Shown one piece after another: positions 8,605-17,716 of a stretch of 64,000 nucleotides of DNA. The notes beneath the pieces were generated by a model, which ran no database searches, had not been told where the DNA came from, and saw nothing but the letters and a program-made list of their open reading frames with translations. The DNA is from Holzapfeliella saturejae (GTDB taxonomy: Bacteria > Bacillota > Bacilli > Lactobacillales > Lactobacillaceae). The stretch is from contig NZ_JAWMWG010000001.1 of assembly GCF_037546065.1 (NCBI RefSeq), positions 434,001-498,000 of the forward strand, read 5' to 3'. Every line of letters starts with the position of its first letter. The stretch's first letter is position 1. The translations under genes were made by a program, and so were the position numbers.

Positions 8605-11600
8605 ATGAAAAAATTTGGTGCAATACTATTGCCCGTTCTCGTGCTATTTTTCATCTTAATTAGTAGAAGAAGCGGATTGGTTAATGCGGATTACTTAAAT
8701 TCGTTATCATCTATGTCTAGTGAAAATAATATAGTTGCAAATAGTAGTAACAACATACCACAGTCTATAGAAGAAAAGCCTATATCATATAATCAATCAT
8801 ATGTTCCGAATAGTGGTTTTGAACCATATATCAAGAAAAATAATTCACTAAAGATTCAAAACTTAGAGTTAAAAAATATTACCTCAGTTTCTAATTGGAG
8901 CGAATTTGAAGATGCTGTTAGAAATAAAAATGTAAGCTACATTAAGTTAAAAAACAGTATATCTGCTACAGGTAGTCGAACAGCTAATATGATTCTTCCA
9001 AGTACTTCAGCAGTACGTGATTTAACGATAGATGGTAATGGCTATCAGATAGATTTAAATAATAGAGCTAGAATAAGTCTCGATGGCTATGGTTCGATTC
9101 CTGCTAATAAAAATGTAACGTTTGCTTTAAAAAACACAACTGTAAATAATGTTCCTATGTATGGTATGTTCGCAGCTTATGGTATCAATACCAACAAAAC
9201 CAACCCTAACTTTGGAAGTGGGAAAATAATTTATGATAATGTTAATTACAATGGAGCTCAGATCCAGTGGGCACCGCAATTTGAAACTGAAATATATAAC
9301 AACACAACGTTTAACTTATCAGGTAATCCTAGCTATGGTTATTTACAGACTAGTAATTTGATAGTTGATAAAGACGCCATTGTAACAATTAATTCACAAA
9401 GTACCTTAACAAGTGCACAAAGTTTAATTGATTTAGGGTCTTTAAGTAATTCTAGTGTTACTATAAATGGTCACTTGCTTATTAATCAATCAGGACGGAC
9501 ATCTGGAACAAATGTTGTGAATATGACAGGAAGTAATGCTAACTTTACAGTGAATGAAAGCGGTGTTTTCAGTACAAATTTAAATAATGACTCGTCCACA
9601 CCTGATAGTGTTATCAATATGTCAGGACAAGGTTCCTCTTTGACAGTTAAATCAGATGGGTATTTTAATATAGACACAACCAATATTAAAAAAAATAGTG
9701 CAGTTTCTTCCTCTAGCATTATTTTGATGGGAAATAATTCAAGTATTCAGCTAGAACAAAACAGTAACTTTAACGTACAAGCTTATGTTAATTCAATTAG
9801 TAGTTGGAGAATTACGTCGAATAATGGGATTACACTTGGTAATAATTCCACGTTCAATATTAAAGACTATGTTAACTTTAAGTTAAACGTTAATTATGAT
9901 AACCCCAGTTACGGAGACAGTACTAGGTATACTAATGCATTAGCATTTGGTTCCAATAATTCGTTTATAATTAGTCCTAATGCGAATGTATCCATCACTT
10001 CTAATGTAGACAATACGGTTAATTCTACTTTGCTATCTTTTGGCTCTAACGGTCAGTTAACATTAAATAATTCTAAAAATGTATCTTTTAAGTTAACCAC
10101 TCCAAATAGTAAATCAACGCTTATAAATTTTGGATTTAGTAGTAATTTAGAATTTACAAACCAAGATGTTATGGCAAATTATGGTAATAACAATAAAGAT
10201 CCCAGGGGTGTGACCTCAATTAAATTTACGAGCCCTGAGTGGGGAGATTTAGTTTGGAAGCATTTAAATAAAGTATCATTCCCAAATGTTAATCAAGCCG
10301 TTTCAAGTTCAGATACTTATGCAGCTTTAACTATGTCTAGTTCATCAAATCAATTTATGTCTGTTGATTCTGTATCTGAGTCAACAAAAACAAGCTTTGT
10401 ATCAAATTTTAATCCAGCATTCTATCAAGAACTTAATTTTTCTCAGTCTAATAACGGAAACCAATCAGATTTAGAAAACAGTAGAGATGTGTATAATTCA
10501 GATGATTTAATATCTGCCATGATGAATGCTAGCGTGGATAGAATTAATATTAAAGCTAGTTTTGCTATGGATTCGTTTAAAACAATAGGTGGCGGAAGAA
10601 TGTTTATTCCTAATAAGACACTAACCATATACGGTGGAAAAAACATGATAGACCTTAGAAACGCTAACTTTTATAACGACAATAACATTCCCGATAACAT
10701 GTCCAGGCATATTCAAGTTAATGATTTAAACATGTATGGCCAATCGTACTTTGGTTTGTTTGACTCATGGGGTCGTAATTACGGAGTTGGGAAAGGAGAT
10801 TTAACATATAATAACGTTACCTATAAGGGTTCACAGCTGACTTCTTCTCTATATCAATCTGTAAGATTTTCAGGGGAAGTTAAAGTCGATAGCGTTTCTT
10901 CCTATACTTCGCCAATAGATAATCAAACATATTATTCTGAGGGATCCGGGCAAGAAAATATTGAAGCAGGTCTGATTGAATTTTTAGAAGGTGTGTCATA
11001 TACAGGAACAGCTGTTAACTCTGATGTTATATATTTAGTAGATGATTCATCAGTTCCCGGGATAATGTCTCTAGGGAAAAATGCTAAAGTTAATTTATAT
11101 TCTGTGCCTAAAACAGGTAAATTAGTAAATGGTACAGGATATACAGACGCATTATTACATGTTGCAGGAAGTGTTAACTTAGGAAAAAATTCAGAATTAA
11201 ATCTCTACTCAAAAACTGATGCTATTAATCCTGTAATGAATTTTGTAGGTAGTAAGCCAAGCTCTGTTAATGTATCTAATTCTGCTAAATTAAATATTCA
11301 TCTTAATGATCCAAAGGGATCAACATCGACAGGTGATGTGATATCTATGCCGTCAGCTAGTTCGACTATTCAAGTAGGGAGTTATGGTGAAATAAATATT
11401 TCAGGAAATTACAACCGATATTATTCTTCTAACGTTATTGATGCACCAAATGCTAAAATTCGTATAGGAAGTAAAGGTATTTTTACAATGAATTTAACTG
11501 GTAATACCAACCCTACCGCGGCATCTACTAAATCTAATACCACTATGTTAAATACTGGTGATTTTGTTGCTAATGATGCGCATAAAATAGATTTTAATGT

Positions 11601-12579
11601 TCAAGAAATGGATAATCCATCTAAAGTAAATTTAATTAGTTCATCATCTAACGGATTCAAAGTTGAGAATACTAAAATATCAGCATGGAATACTTTAAAT
11701 TCTTCTAATATGCCAGATTATTTATGGGAGTCAGTGTACAAATTATACCCAATCTACAGTAGAAATAATGTTAGATCCGTCAATGTAAGTGGAGGCCCTA
11801 AGTTAGATGTTAATAGTTTGACTTCGCAATACAGGTCTCAAAATTTCAGTCGTATACTGTTTGAGGGTTATCCTGATTTATCTATAACTTTGGATGGATT
11901 GACTTCTGATAAAAACGATGTACGTTCTAAGAGGTTAAGTGGTACAACAAATAGACCTGCTTACGTTGATTTTAGTAGTTCTAATAAACAAAGTATTTTA
12001 CCAAGAGGTATTAATATACAGCCTGATATACTAGATACTATGAGATACGTTATACAAACCGATAATAGTAATAAATATTTACAGACTTTAAGCCAAACAA
12101 ATAAATTAGCATCAGGGGATACAATAACAGCTACAGGATTTGATATTGAGTCAGGGAAAAAAGTACAAGTTCAAAGATATGTACAGCCAATTATAAATGC
12201 TAAGTTAATGTTGGTAGCAGCTCCAAATTTAAATTTCGAGAATAGTAATAAAGATTATATAAATCAAGATATTCAAACACAAGATGATCAAAACTTTAGA
12301 TACTATTCTGAAAATGTGTCAAAAGTTAATATATCTGTTTCTTTTTCTGAATTTAAAAATAGTTATCAAGAAAGTTTACCTGTATCATATATTTTAAATG
12401 GTTCTTCATACAGTACCGGTGAGTCTATACCATATTATAATCAATCAGTTATACAAGATGGTAATTCCAATATATCTATCAGTCCAGAAGATGGGTTGAA
12501 GATACGTGTTTTAAAAATTCCTAATTCTCGAGAATACGAATCTGTTGCGACTTGGACTATAACAAGTTCTCCACAATAA
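8605..12579 (+). CDS. Giant secreted beta-helix-like surface protein with WxL-like C-terminus
   Basis: ATG 8605 follows GAGGAGAG and gives 1324 aa; an in-frame TTG at 8590 has no site. A signal peptide covers residues 1-30. The protein is very rich in Asn and Ser and has many short repeats of beta-strand character, typical of pectate-lyase-like adhesive folds. Residues ~95-230 (WSEFEDAV, then DLTIDGNGYQIDL) and ~628-760 (SDDLISAM, then LTIYGGKNMIDL) look like two copies of one domain. The final residues ATWTITSSPQ resemble the closing WxL motif with Ile for Leu, and I see no first motif. Codon use is more AT-rich (ATA, AGA) than in neighbours. It is probably an adhesin; no catalytic residues are evident. 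Confidence 0.75.
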   Translation: MKKFGAILLPVLVLFFILISRRSGLVNADYLNSLSSMSSENNIVANSSNNIPQSIEEKPISYNQSYVPNSGFEPYIKKNNSLKIQNLELKNITSVSNWSEFEDAVRNKNVSYIKLKNSISATGSRTANMILPSTSAVRDLTIDGNGYQIDLNNRARISLDGYGSIPANKNVTFALKNTTVNNVPMYGMFAAYGINTNKTNPNFGSGKIIYDNVNYNGAQIQWAPQFETEIYNNTTFNLSGNPSYGYLQTSNLIVDKDAIVTINSQSTLTSAQSLIDLGSLSNSSVTINGHLLINQSGRTSGTNVVNMTGSNANFTVNESGVFSTNLNNDSSTPDSVINMSGQGSSLTVKSDGYFNIDTTNIKKNSAVSSSSIILMGNNSSIQLEQNSNFNVQAYVNSISSWRITSNNGITLGNNSTFNIKDYVNFKLNVNYDNPSYGDSTRYTNALAFGSNNSFIISPNANVSITSNVDNTVNSTLLSFGSNGQLTLNNSKNVSFKLTTPNSKSTLINFGFSSNLEFTNQDVMANYGNNNKDPRGVTSIKFTSPEWGDLVWKHLNKVSFPNVNQAVSSSDTYAALTMSSSSNQFMSVDSVSESTKTSFVSNFNPAFYQELNFSQSNNGNQSDLENSRDVYNSDDLISAMMNASVDRINIKASFAMDSFKTIGGGRMFIPNKTLTIYGGKNMIDLRNANFYNDNNIPDNMSRHIQVNDLNMYGQSYFGLFDSWGRNYGVGKGDLTYNNVTYKGSQLTSSLYQSVRFSGEVKVDSVSSYTSPIDNQTYYSEGSGQENIEAGLIEFLEGVSYTGTAVNSDVIYLVDDSSVPGIMSLGKNAKVNLYSVPKTGKLVNGTGYTDALLHVAGSVNLGKNSELNLYSKTDAINPVMNFVGSKPSSVNVSNSAKLNIHLNDPKGSTSTGDVISMPSASSTIQVGSYGEINISGNYNRYYSSNVIDAPNAKIRIGSKGIFTMNLTGNTNPTAASTKSNTTMLNTGDFVANDAHKIDFNVQEMDNPSKVNLISSSSNGFKVENTKISAWNTLNSSNMPDYLWESVYKLYPIYSRNNVRSVNVSGGPKLDVNSLTSQYRSQNFSRILFEGYPDLSITLDGLTSDKNDVRSKRLSGTTNRPAYVDFSSSNKQSILPRGINIQPDILDTMRYVIQTDNSNKYLQTLSQTNKLASGDTITATGFDIESGKKVQVQRYVQPIINAKLMLVAAPNLNFENSNKDYINQDIQTQDDQNFRYYSENVSKVNISVSFSEFKNSYQESLPVSYILNGSSYSTGESIPYYNQSVIQDGNSNISISPEDGLKIRVLKIPNSREYESVATWTITSSPQ

Positions 12580-12627
12580 AGTGAACGCTACACTACATCC
12601 TATAATTTTACTGAGAGGAATATTTTT

Positions 12628-13704
12628 ATGAAAATTAAACAAATATTTTTGATGCTTACCTTGCTACTTTTATCTGTAGTTTTTAGTAATACTATTGTAC
12701 AAGCTGCAGATGAATCTGCTGAGATACCCTTTAGCATTGAAGCTATTCACCCAAGTAATCAATTATCATCAAGTCGAGATGCCAGTTACTTAGATTTACT
12801 GATTTCCCCACAGACTAGTCAAACGGTATCTTTTAATGTTGGCAATAAGTCATCTAAAGAACAGCATTTTATTATAGAGTTATCTAATGCTACCACTAGT
12901 AATGGACTTAGCATTGACTACTATAAAACAGATAATCACCTGATTAAGTCACCTAAGATTTCTGAAATGATTAGCTCAAGTGAGTCTACAAAGAAAGTGT
13001 CCGTACCGGGCAACTCAACAGTAAAAGTGGACTTCAAACTAAATTATCCTAAAGAAGCTTTAGAAGGTGTAGTTTTAGGTGGGGTAGCAATTTCGCAAGA
13101 TCCTGAGTTTATGCAGGACTCTAGTGGTCATCAAAATAACGAAGGTGTAGGAATAAAAAATAGATATCGATATGCATTGGCTATACAATTGCGCAGTAAT
13201 GAAAAAATTAATACGACAGGTGATGTTCGTCTAGCAGATGTCAAACAAGCTGTCGATGATTATCATCCAGTTTTAAAAACCACTTTACAAAATATGAATC
13301 CTGCTATGATTTCACAAGTATCAACTCATAGTATACTCAAAAATCAAAATGGAAACGTGATTGAAAGTTATGATACCAGTCTTGGCCAGGTAGCTCCTAT
13401 TAGCCAATTTGACTTAACTATCCCGTTAAGTAACGGTGCTTTGAAACCTGGAAATTACAATATAAGTGGTGAGATGACTTCTAAAAAATCTAATCAAAAA
13501 TGGACTTGGAATAAAGATTTTTCGATTAATGATGAAAACTATAAAGGGACGAACGAGCAAGATGTAAACAAGGAAACAGGAGTTAGTTTAGTCTTTTGGT
13601 TATGTTTATTGATAATATTATTATTGCTTCTTTTAGCCTTACTATTCATATTTATTATTTGGAAGAGAAGAAAAGAAGACGATGAAGAGTCAACTAGAGA
13701 CTAA
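12628..13704 (+). CDS. DUF916/DUF3324 WxL-interacting membrane protein
   Basis: This 358-aa protein has a signal peptide (cleavage near VQAADES). The extracellular part begins FSIEAIHPSNQ and carries the long beta-rich DUF916 region, followed by DUF3324. A single membrane helix (WLCLLIILLLLLLALLFIFI, about 323-343) and a basic-acidic cytoplasmic tail (KRRKEDDEE) end it. Proteins of this type are encoded beside WxL proteins and are known in enterococci to bind them and anchor the complex to the membrane. The gene follows the giant surface protein by 48 bases with its own GAGAGGAA site, probably on the same transcript. Confidence 0.88.
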   Translation: MKIKQIFLMLTLLLLSVVFSNTIVQAADESAEIPFSIEAIHPSNQLSSSRDASYLDLLISPQTSQTVSFNVGNKSSKEQHFIIELSNATTSNGLSIDYYKTDNHLIKSPKISEMISSSESTKKVSVPGNSTVKVDFKLNYPKEALEGVVLGGVAISQDPEFMQDSSGHQNNEGVGIKNRYRYALAIQLRSNEKINTTGDVRLADVKQAVDDYHPVLKTTLQNMNPAMISQVSTHSILKNQNGNVIESYDTSLGQVAPISQFDLTIPLSNGALKPGNYNISGEMTSKKSNQKWTWNKDFSINDENYKGTNEQDVNKETGVSLVFWLCLLIILLLLLLALLFIFIIWKRRKEDDEESTRD

Positions 13705-13773
13705 CAATATTGAAATCATTCAGAAGAACTTGTTACTTAAATAATTATAATATTTGTCAGTTAATTGTTTAGC

Positions 13774-13799
13774 CCTAATCAATTTTAGGCCTATTTTTA
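13774..13799 (+). terminator. Weak candidate terminator of the WxL cluster
   Basis: CCTAA (13774-13778) can pair with TTAGG (13785-13789), followed shortly by a run of five T. The stem is only 5 bp. The rest of the gap 13705-13986 shows nothing else I can name apart from an AAGGAGGG sequence at 13901-13908 not followed by a usable start codon. Confidence 0.35.
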
Positions 13800-13986
13800 T
13801 TCAAATAATATTTATTTAACCGTAAATTTTTGATAACTAATTTATTGTAAATAATGTTAATCTTATATTTAACTGAACCAATCGCGTTTAAACTAAATAA
13901 GAAGGAGGGAATCCTGGCTGTAACGAATTGTCGTGGCTGATTCTGTAATTATTGAGATTTTATAGGAGAAGAAATAATGATTATTA

Positions 13987-15378
13987 ATGAATAAAAAATT
14001 ATCTATTAATGTAATACTAGCTATTTTAGCTGCAGGTGTCATGACGTTTAGTGGGGTAGTTGTAGAGACTTCGATGAGTATCACTTTCCCCACACTAATT
14101 TCAGAGTTTAATATCGGAATTAGTACAGTACAGTGGATGACTACGATTTATTTACTTGTTTTATCAAGTATTATCCCGCTTTCTAAGTTTTTGAAGAATA
14201 AGTTTCAAACGCGAAATTTATTTATGACAGCCAATATTCTATTTATCTTGGGGTTACTACTAGATATTTTTGCCCCTAATTTTTGGATATTGTTAGCTGG
14301 TCGTTTTGTTCAAGGAATTGGAACCGGTATTGCTTTACCATTGATGTTTAATATTATCTTAGAAAATGTACCAAAAGAAAGATTAGGTTTTATGATGGGG
14401 ATTGGCTCTTTAATTACAGCCTCTGCTTCAGCTGTTGGGCCTACTTTTGGTGGTGTTGTTTTAAGTACACTAGGATGGAGATACATCTTCATCTTATTAA
14501 TTCCAGTGTTAATTATTTCATTGGTTCTAGGGTTATCCACAATAGGTAAACTAAATACAGTTTCTGAACCAGCTGAACGATTTGATATAACTAGCTTTAT
14601 CTTAATTGTGTTAACATTTACTGGCCTAATTTTAGGAATTAGTAATATTAGTCACAATAGCTTAATTAGTTTATCCGTTATTTTACCTGTGGCGATAGGA
14701 GTTGTTTCATTATTCTTTTTTGTTACACGACAAAACAACCAAGCGTCACCTCTTTTAAATGTTAAAAGTTTAACCAATAAATCTTTTGCAAAATATGTAT
14801 TTGGCTTCTTTGTGACTCAGTTCGTCACATTGGGATTAGCTTTTATCGTGCCAAACTATGTTCAATTAGTTAACCACAGTAATTCAACAGTAGCAGGCTT
14901 GATTTTACTACCGGGCGCTGTTTTAGGGGCTGTGATGTCACCTATCTCGGGTATTTTACTTGATCGTCTAGGTGCAAAAAAACCAATTGTAACGGGTGTT
15001 ATTTTAACAATTATTCCTTTACTAATTTTAAGTATTTTTGCCTATAATTTAAGTGATATGTTCATCACAATTTTATACACGATTATCATGTTAGGCGTAG
15101 GACTTTCATACGGTAATATCATGACTCAAGGATTAAGTTACTTACCCGGTGAGATGAAAGCCGATGGTAATGCTATTTTGACAACTGTTCAACAGTTTTC
15201 AGGTGCGATTGCTACAGTTATTGTTTCAACTATTATTGATTCAACGATTCAAGCGAGTTCTAATAGTGAAACAGTTGCGACAAGTCAGGGGTCAATGTAT
15301 GCTTTAATGTTCCTATTAGTACTAACTCTTATTCAAGTTGTGATGATTTGGACAACGAATGCCAAATCAAATGCATAA
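13987..15378 (+). CDS. MFS drug:proton antiporter (DHA2, QacA/EmrB-like)
   Basis: This 463-aa membrane protein has about 14 hydrophobic segments, as in the DHA2 family. After the second helix comes STVQWMTTIYLL, helix 4 carries LAGRFVQGIGTGIALP, and the family motif C-like segment ASAVGPTFGGVVLSTLGWRY is present. Substrates in the family are antibiotics, dyes and cationic biocides; this one's substrate cannot be told. The start is odd. The best ribosome-binding site (AGGAGA, 13964-13969) is correctly spaced for ATG 13977, which opens a 5-codon ORF (MIINE) ending at 13994. The transporter's ATG 13987 lies inside that mini-ORF in another frame, suggesting coupling by re-initiation. Confidence 0.82.
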   Translation: MNKKLSINVILAILAAGVMTFSGVVVETSMSITFPTLISEFNIGISTVQWMTTIYLLVLSSIIPLSKFLKNKFQTRNLFMTANILFILGLLLDIFAPNFWILLAGRFVQGIGTGIALPLMFNIILENVPKERLGFMMGIGSLITASASAVGPTFGGVVLSTLGWRYIFILLIPVLIISLVLGLSTIGKLNTVSEPAERFDITSFILIVLTFTGLILGISNISHNSLISLSVILPVAIGVVSLFFFVTRQNNQASPLLNVKSLTNKSFAKYVFGFFVTQFVTLGLAFIVPNYVQLVNHSNSTVAGLILLPGAVLGAVMSPISGILLDRLGAKKPIVTGVILTIIPLLILSIFAYNLSDMFITILYTIIMLGVGLSYGNIMTQGLSYLPGEMKADGNAILTTVQQFSGAIATVIVSTIIDSTIQASSNSETVATSQGSMYALMFLLVLTLIQVVMIWTTNAKSNA

Positions 15379-15403
15379 TTCAATTAAAAACTGCCAGTAA
15401 CTT

Positions 15404-15432
15404 TTGAAATCTAAGCGCTTTCAGTGTAAAAT
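15404..15432 (+). promoter_or_regulatory. gpmA promoter with cre-like site in the spacer
   Basis: TTGAAA (15404-15409) and TAAAAT (15427-15432) are 17 bases apart. The spacer contains TCTAAGCGCTTTCA (15410-15423). Its complement TGAAAGCGCTTAGA matches the CcpA cre consensus TGWAANCGNTNWCA at all but one position. CcpA binding here would block RNA polymerase. Confidence 0.65.
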
Positions 15433-15470
15433 AAAGATGTAATAACACAATTGCGAAGGAGAAATCAATC

Positions 15471-16157
15471 ATGGCAAAATTAGTATTCATCCGTCACGGA
15501 CAAAGTGAATGGAACCTAAAAAACCTATTTACTGGTTGGGAAGACGTTAACCTATCAGAACAAGGTGTTGAAGAAGCTAAAGCAGCAGGACGTAAACTTA
15601 AAGAAGCAGGTATCGAATTCGATCAAGCTTACACATCAGTTTTAACTCGTGCTATCAAAACTTTACACTTTGCACTAGAAGAATCAGGCCAACTTTGGGT
15701 ACCAGAAGTTAAATCATGGCGCCTAAACGAACGTCACTACGGTGCGTTACAAGGTATGGACAAAAAAGAAACAGCTGACAAATACGGTGAAGACCAAGTT
15801 CACATCTGGCGTCGTTCATACGATACACTACCTCCACTATTGAGTGCAGATGATGAAGGTTCAGCAGCAAACGACCGTCGTTACGCTGACCTTGACCCAC
15901 GTACTATCCCTGGTGGAGAAAACTTGAAAGTTACTTTAGAACGTGCAATTCCTTTCTGGGAAGACCACATTGCTAAAGATCTACGTGCTGGTAAAAATGT
16001 TATTGTTGCAGCTCACGGTAACTCACTACGTGCTTTAACAAAATACATTGAAAACATTTCAGATGAAGACATCATGGATGTTGAAATGGCTACAGGTCAA
16101 CCAGTGGTTTACGACTTAGACCGTGATCTACAAATCACAAACAAAGTTAAACTTTAA
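15471..16157 (+). CDS. gpmA: 2,3-bisphosphoglycerate-dependent phosphoglycerate mutase
   Basis: This 228-aa cytosolic glycolytic enzyme interconverts 3- and 2-phosphoglycerate. The phosphohistidine motif is [12 protein letters not shown] (His9). [18 protein letters not shown] and [16 protein letters not shown] carry the other active-site residues, including the second catalytic His. Length is normal for the dimeric/tetrameric cofactor-dependent family. Codon choice is strongly biased (CGT, GGT, AAC, TTC), as expected for an abundant protein. The gene is monocistronic between its own promoter, which holds a cre-like site, and a strong terminator. Its start ATG 15471 follows AAGGAGA. Confidence 0.96.
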   Translation: MAKLVFIRHGQSEWNLKNLFTGWEDVNLSEQGVEEAKAAGRKLKEAGIEFDQAYTSVLTRAIKTLHFALEESGQLWVPEVKSWRLNERHYGALQGMDKKETADKYGEDQVHIWRRSYDTLPPLLSADDEGSAANDRRYADLDPRTIPGGENLKVTLERAIPFWEDHIAKDLRAGKNVIVAAHGNSLRALTKYIENISDEDIMDVEMATGQPVVYDLDRDLQITNKVKL

Positions 16158-16196
16158 TTTTAATTATTTGTTAAAATCAATCAGTTTAGCTGACAA

Positions 16197-16236
16197 AAAA
16201 CTCTTGATATCGTAAGATTATCAAGAGTTTTTTTAT
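16197..16236 (+). terminator. Rho-independent terminator of gpmA
   Basis: ACTCTTGATA (16200-16209) pairs with TATCAAGAGT (16219-16228), followed by seven T. Confidence 0.88.
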
Positions 16237-16255
16237 TTTGAAAGGGAAAAGAATT

Positions 16256-16648
16256 ATGAAAAAAATTATCGGAATTATTGTTCTAGTGGTAATTATTGTA
16301 GGAGGCGGTTTCTCATTCAAGTATTATAACGATACTTATAAGAGTGAAAATGCTTACGCCGTAATCAAACAAGCCCCAACTATGGAAGCAGAAAAAGATA
16401 GCAAAGGCCAACTAGTAGCCGATAGTAATAATAAACAAATTTACAGCTATAACTATAAGGTAACCTTTGTTTTTGAAAATGGGACAACACAAGATACTGA
16501 TTTTTCTGTAAAAAGTACTAATAAAGATAATATTCCTTATGCTGTTGGTCAGTATGTTAAAGGTGAATTATCAAAAACACGTGTTAATAACACAACATTG
16601 ATTGAAAAATCACAAGTGCCACAATCAGTAATTAATAAATTAAACTAA
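16256..16648 (+). CDS. YxeA-like (DUF1093) small membrane-anchored protein
   Basis: ATG 16256 follows AAAGGGA and gives 130 aa; an upstream in-frame TTG at 16238 lies in the terminator T run and is less likely. Residues 1-22 form one hydrophobic segment, either an uncleaved anchor or a signal peptide. The remainder, with a YSYNYKVTFVFENGTTQDTDF core and AVGQYVKGELSKTRV, resembles the DUF1093/YxeA family of small exported proteins of unknown function. It has no lipobox. It sits alone between two terminators, 98 bases after gpmA, and may be transcribed by read-through or a weak promoter. Confidence 0.65.
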   Translation: MKKIIGIIVLVVIIVGGGFSFKYYNDTYKSENAYAVIKQAPTMEAEKDSKGQLVADSNNKQIYSYNYKVTFVFENGTTQDTDFSVKSTNKDNIPYAVGQYVKGELSKTRVNNTTLIEKSQVPQSVINKLN

Positions 16649-16650
16649 TA

Positions 16651-16690
16651 AAAAAGCCTTTTGAAATTAATATTTCAAAGGCTTCTTTTT
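16651..16690. terminator. Bidirectional terminator
   Basis: AAGCCTTTTGAAAT (16654-16667) pairs, with one bulged T, with ATTTCAAAGGCTT (16672-16684). A and T runs flank it, so it serves both the YxeA-like gene and the converging dehydrogenase gene. Confidence 0.8.
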
Positions 16691-17700
16691 TATTTCTTAA
16701 TCACTTCATTAGGATAGCTATCTTCAGTTAAAGCTAAGTGGAAGTTTTCAAAACTTGTGGTAATCATACCTTCAAGAGCGGGCTTAGTTAAGGATCCCAT
16801 ATGAGGTGTGATAATAGCTTTAGGATAAAGGTTAGTTAGCTCTGTGATTGTTTCATTAGGTAGTTTTTCAGAAGGGTCAAAGTTATGGCCAAATACTTGG
16901 CTTTCATCAACCAATACATCGGCTGCAAATCCACCTAGACAATTTTCTTTTAAAGCATCAATAACGGCATCATGGTCAACTAACTCACCACGAGCTGTAT
17001 TAATTAAGATGCCAGTTGGCTTCATTTGATTAATAATATCACGGCTAATCATCTGTTCATTCTTGCCTCGAACATAAGGGGCATGGATTGAGATAATGTC
17101 ACATTCTTGTGCAAGTTCTTCAAGACTGACAAATTTTTCAACCGTATCAAGTGAAAATTCTTTAACACTCAAATCATAAGCTAACACACGTGCACCTAGT
17201 GCTTTCCACATTTTAGCCTCAGCATATCCGATATTACCCATCCCAATAATTCCAACTGTACTTTCATGAATTTCAGGACTAAAGAATTCAGGCGTTACTT
17301 TGAATTGTTTTTGAGAAGTGCGATTTGTTGCTAAAGCAGTATGACGGAAAAGCATCATAGCTTGTGTAAAAGCTAGTTCGGCAACAGAGCGAGGTGAGTA
17401 TCCAGGAACACGTGTGACTTTCATCCCAAATTCTGCTGCGGCATCTAAGTCAATATGGTCAAATCCAACGGTTCTTGTGAACACGAGTTTAATCCCGTAT
17501 TCTGCCATTTTACTTAGATTTTGGCGATCAGCAATACAGTTTCCACGAAGTAAAACAGCATCACAATCTTCAATTAAGTCAATGTTATCGTGAGTTAAAA
17601 ATTCTGGTAGTAATTTCAAATCGTAATTATATTTATTTAAGTTTTCAAAGTAAGGGGCTTCATAAGAATGAACACCGTAACAACCAATTCTAAAAGTCAT
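16690..17700 (-). CDS. D-2-hydroxyacid dehydrogenase (D-lactate dehydrogenase family)
   Basis: This 336-aa NAD-dependent enzyme should reduce 2-keto acids to D-2-hydroxy acids. The Rossmann motif is VGIIGMGNIGYAEAKMW (about residues 147-163). The substrate-binding/catalytic Arg is in INTARGELVD, and the catalytic His in ITPHMGSLT. FTRTVGFDHIDLDAAAEFG is the family signature of the N-lobe. It closely follows (16 bases) an AEC-family transporter gene, which suggests uptake or export of the same organic acid, such as lactate, malate or a hydroxyisocaproate-like compound. Whether it is the main D-lactate dehydrogenase cannot be decided from sequence alone. Confidence 0.87.
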   Translation of the reverse strand: MTFRIGCYGVHSYEAPYFENLNKYNYDLKLLPEFLTHDNIDLIEDCDAVLLRGNCIADRQNLSKMAEYGIKLVFTRTVGFDHIDLDAAAEFGMKVTRVPGYSPRSVAELAFTQAMMLFRHTALATNRTSQKQFKVTPEFFSPEIHESTVGIIGMGNIGYAEAKMWKALGARVLAYDLSVKEFSLDTVEKFVSLEELAQECDIISIHAPYVRGKNEQMISRDIINQMKPTGILINTARGELVDHDAVIDALKENCLGGFAADVLVDESQVFGHNFDPSEKLPNETITELTNLYPKAIITPHMGSLTKPALEGMITTSFENFHLALTEDSYPNEVIKK

Positions 17701-17716
17701 CTAAAAATCCTGCTTT

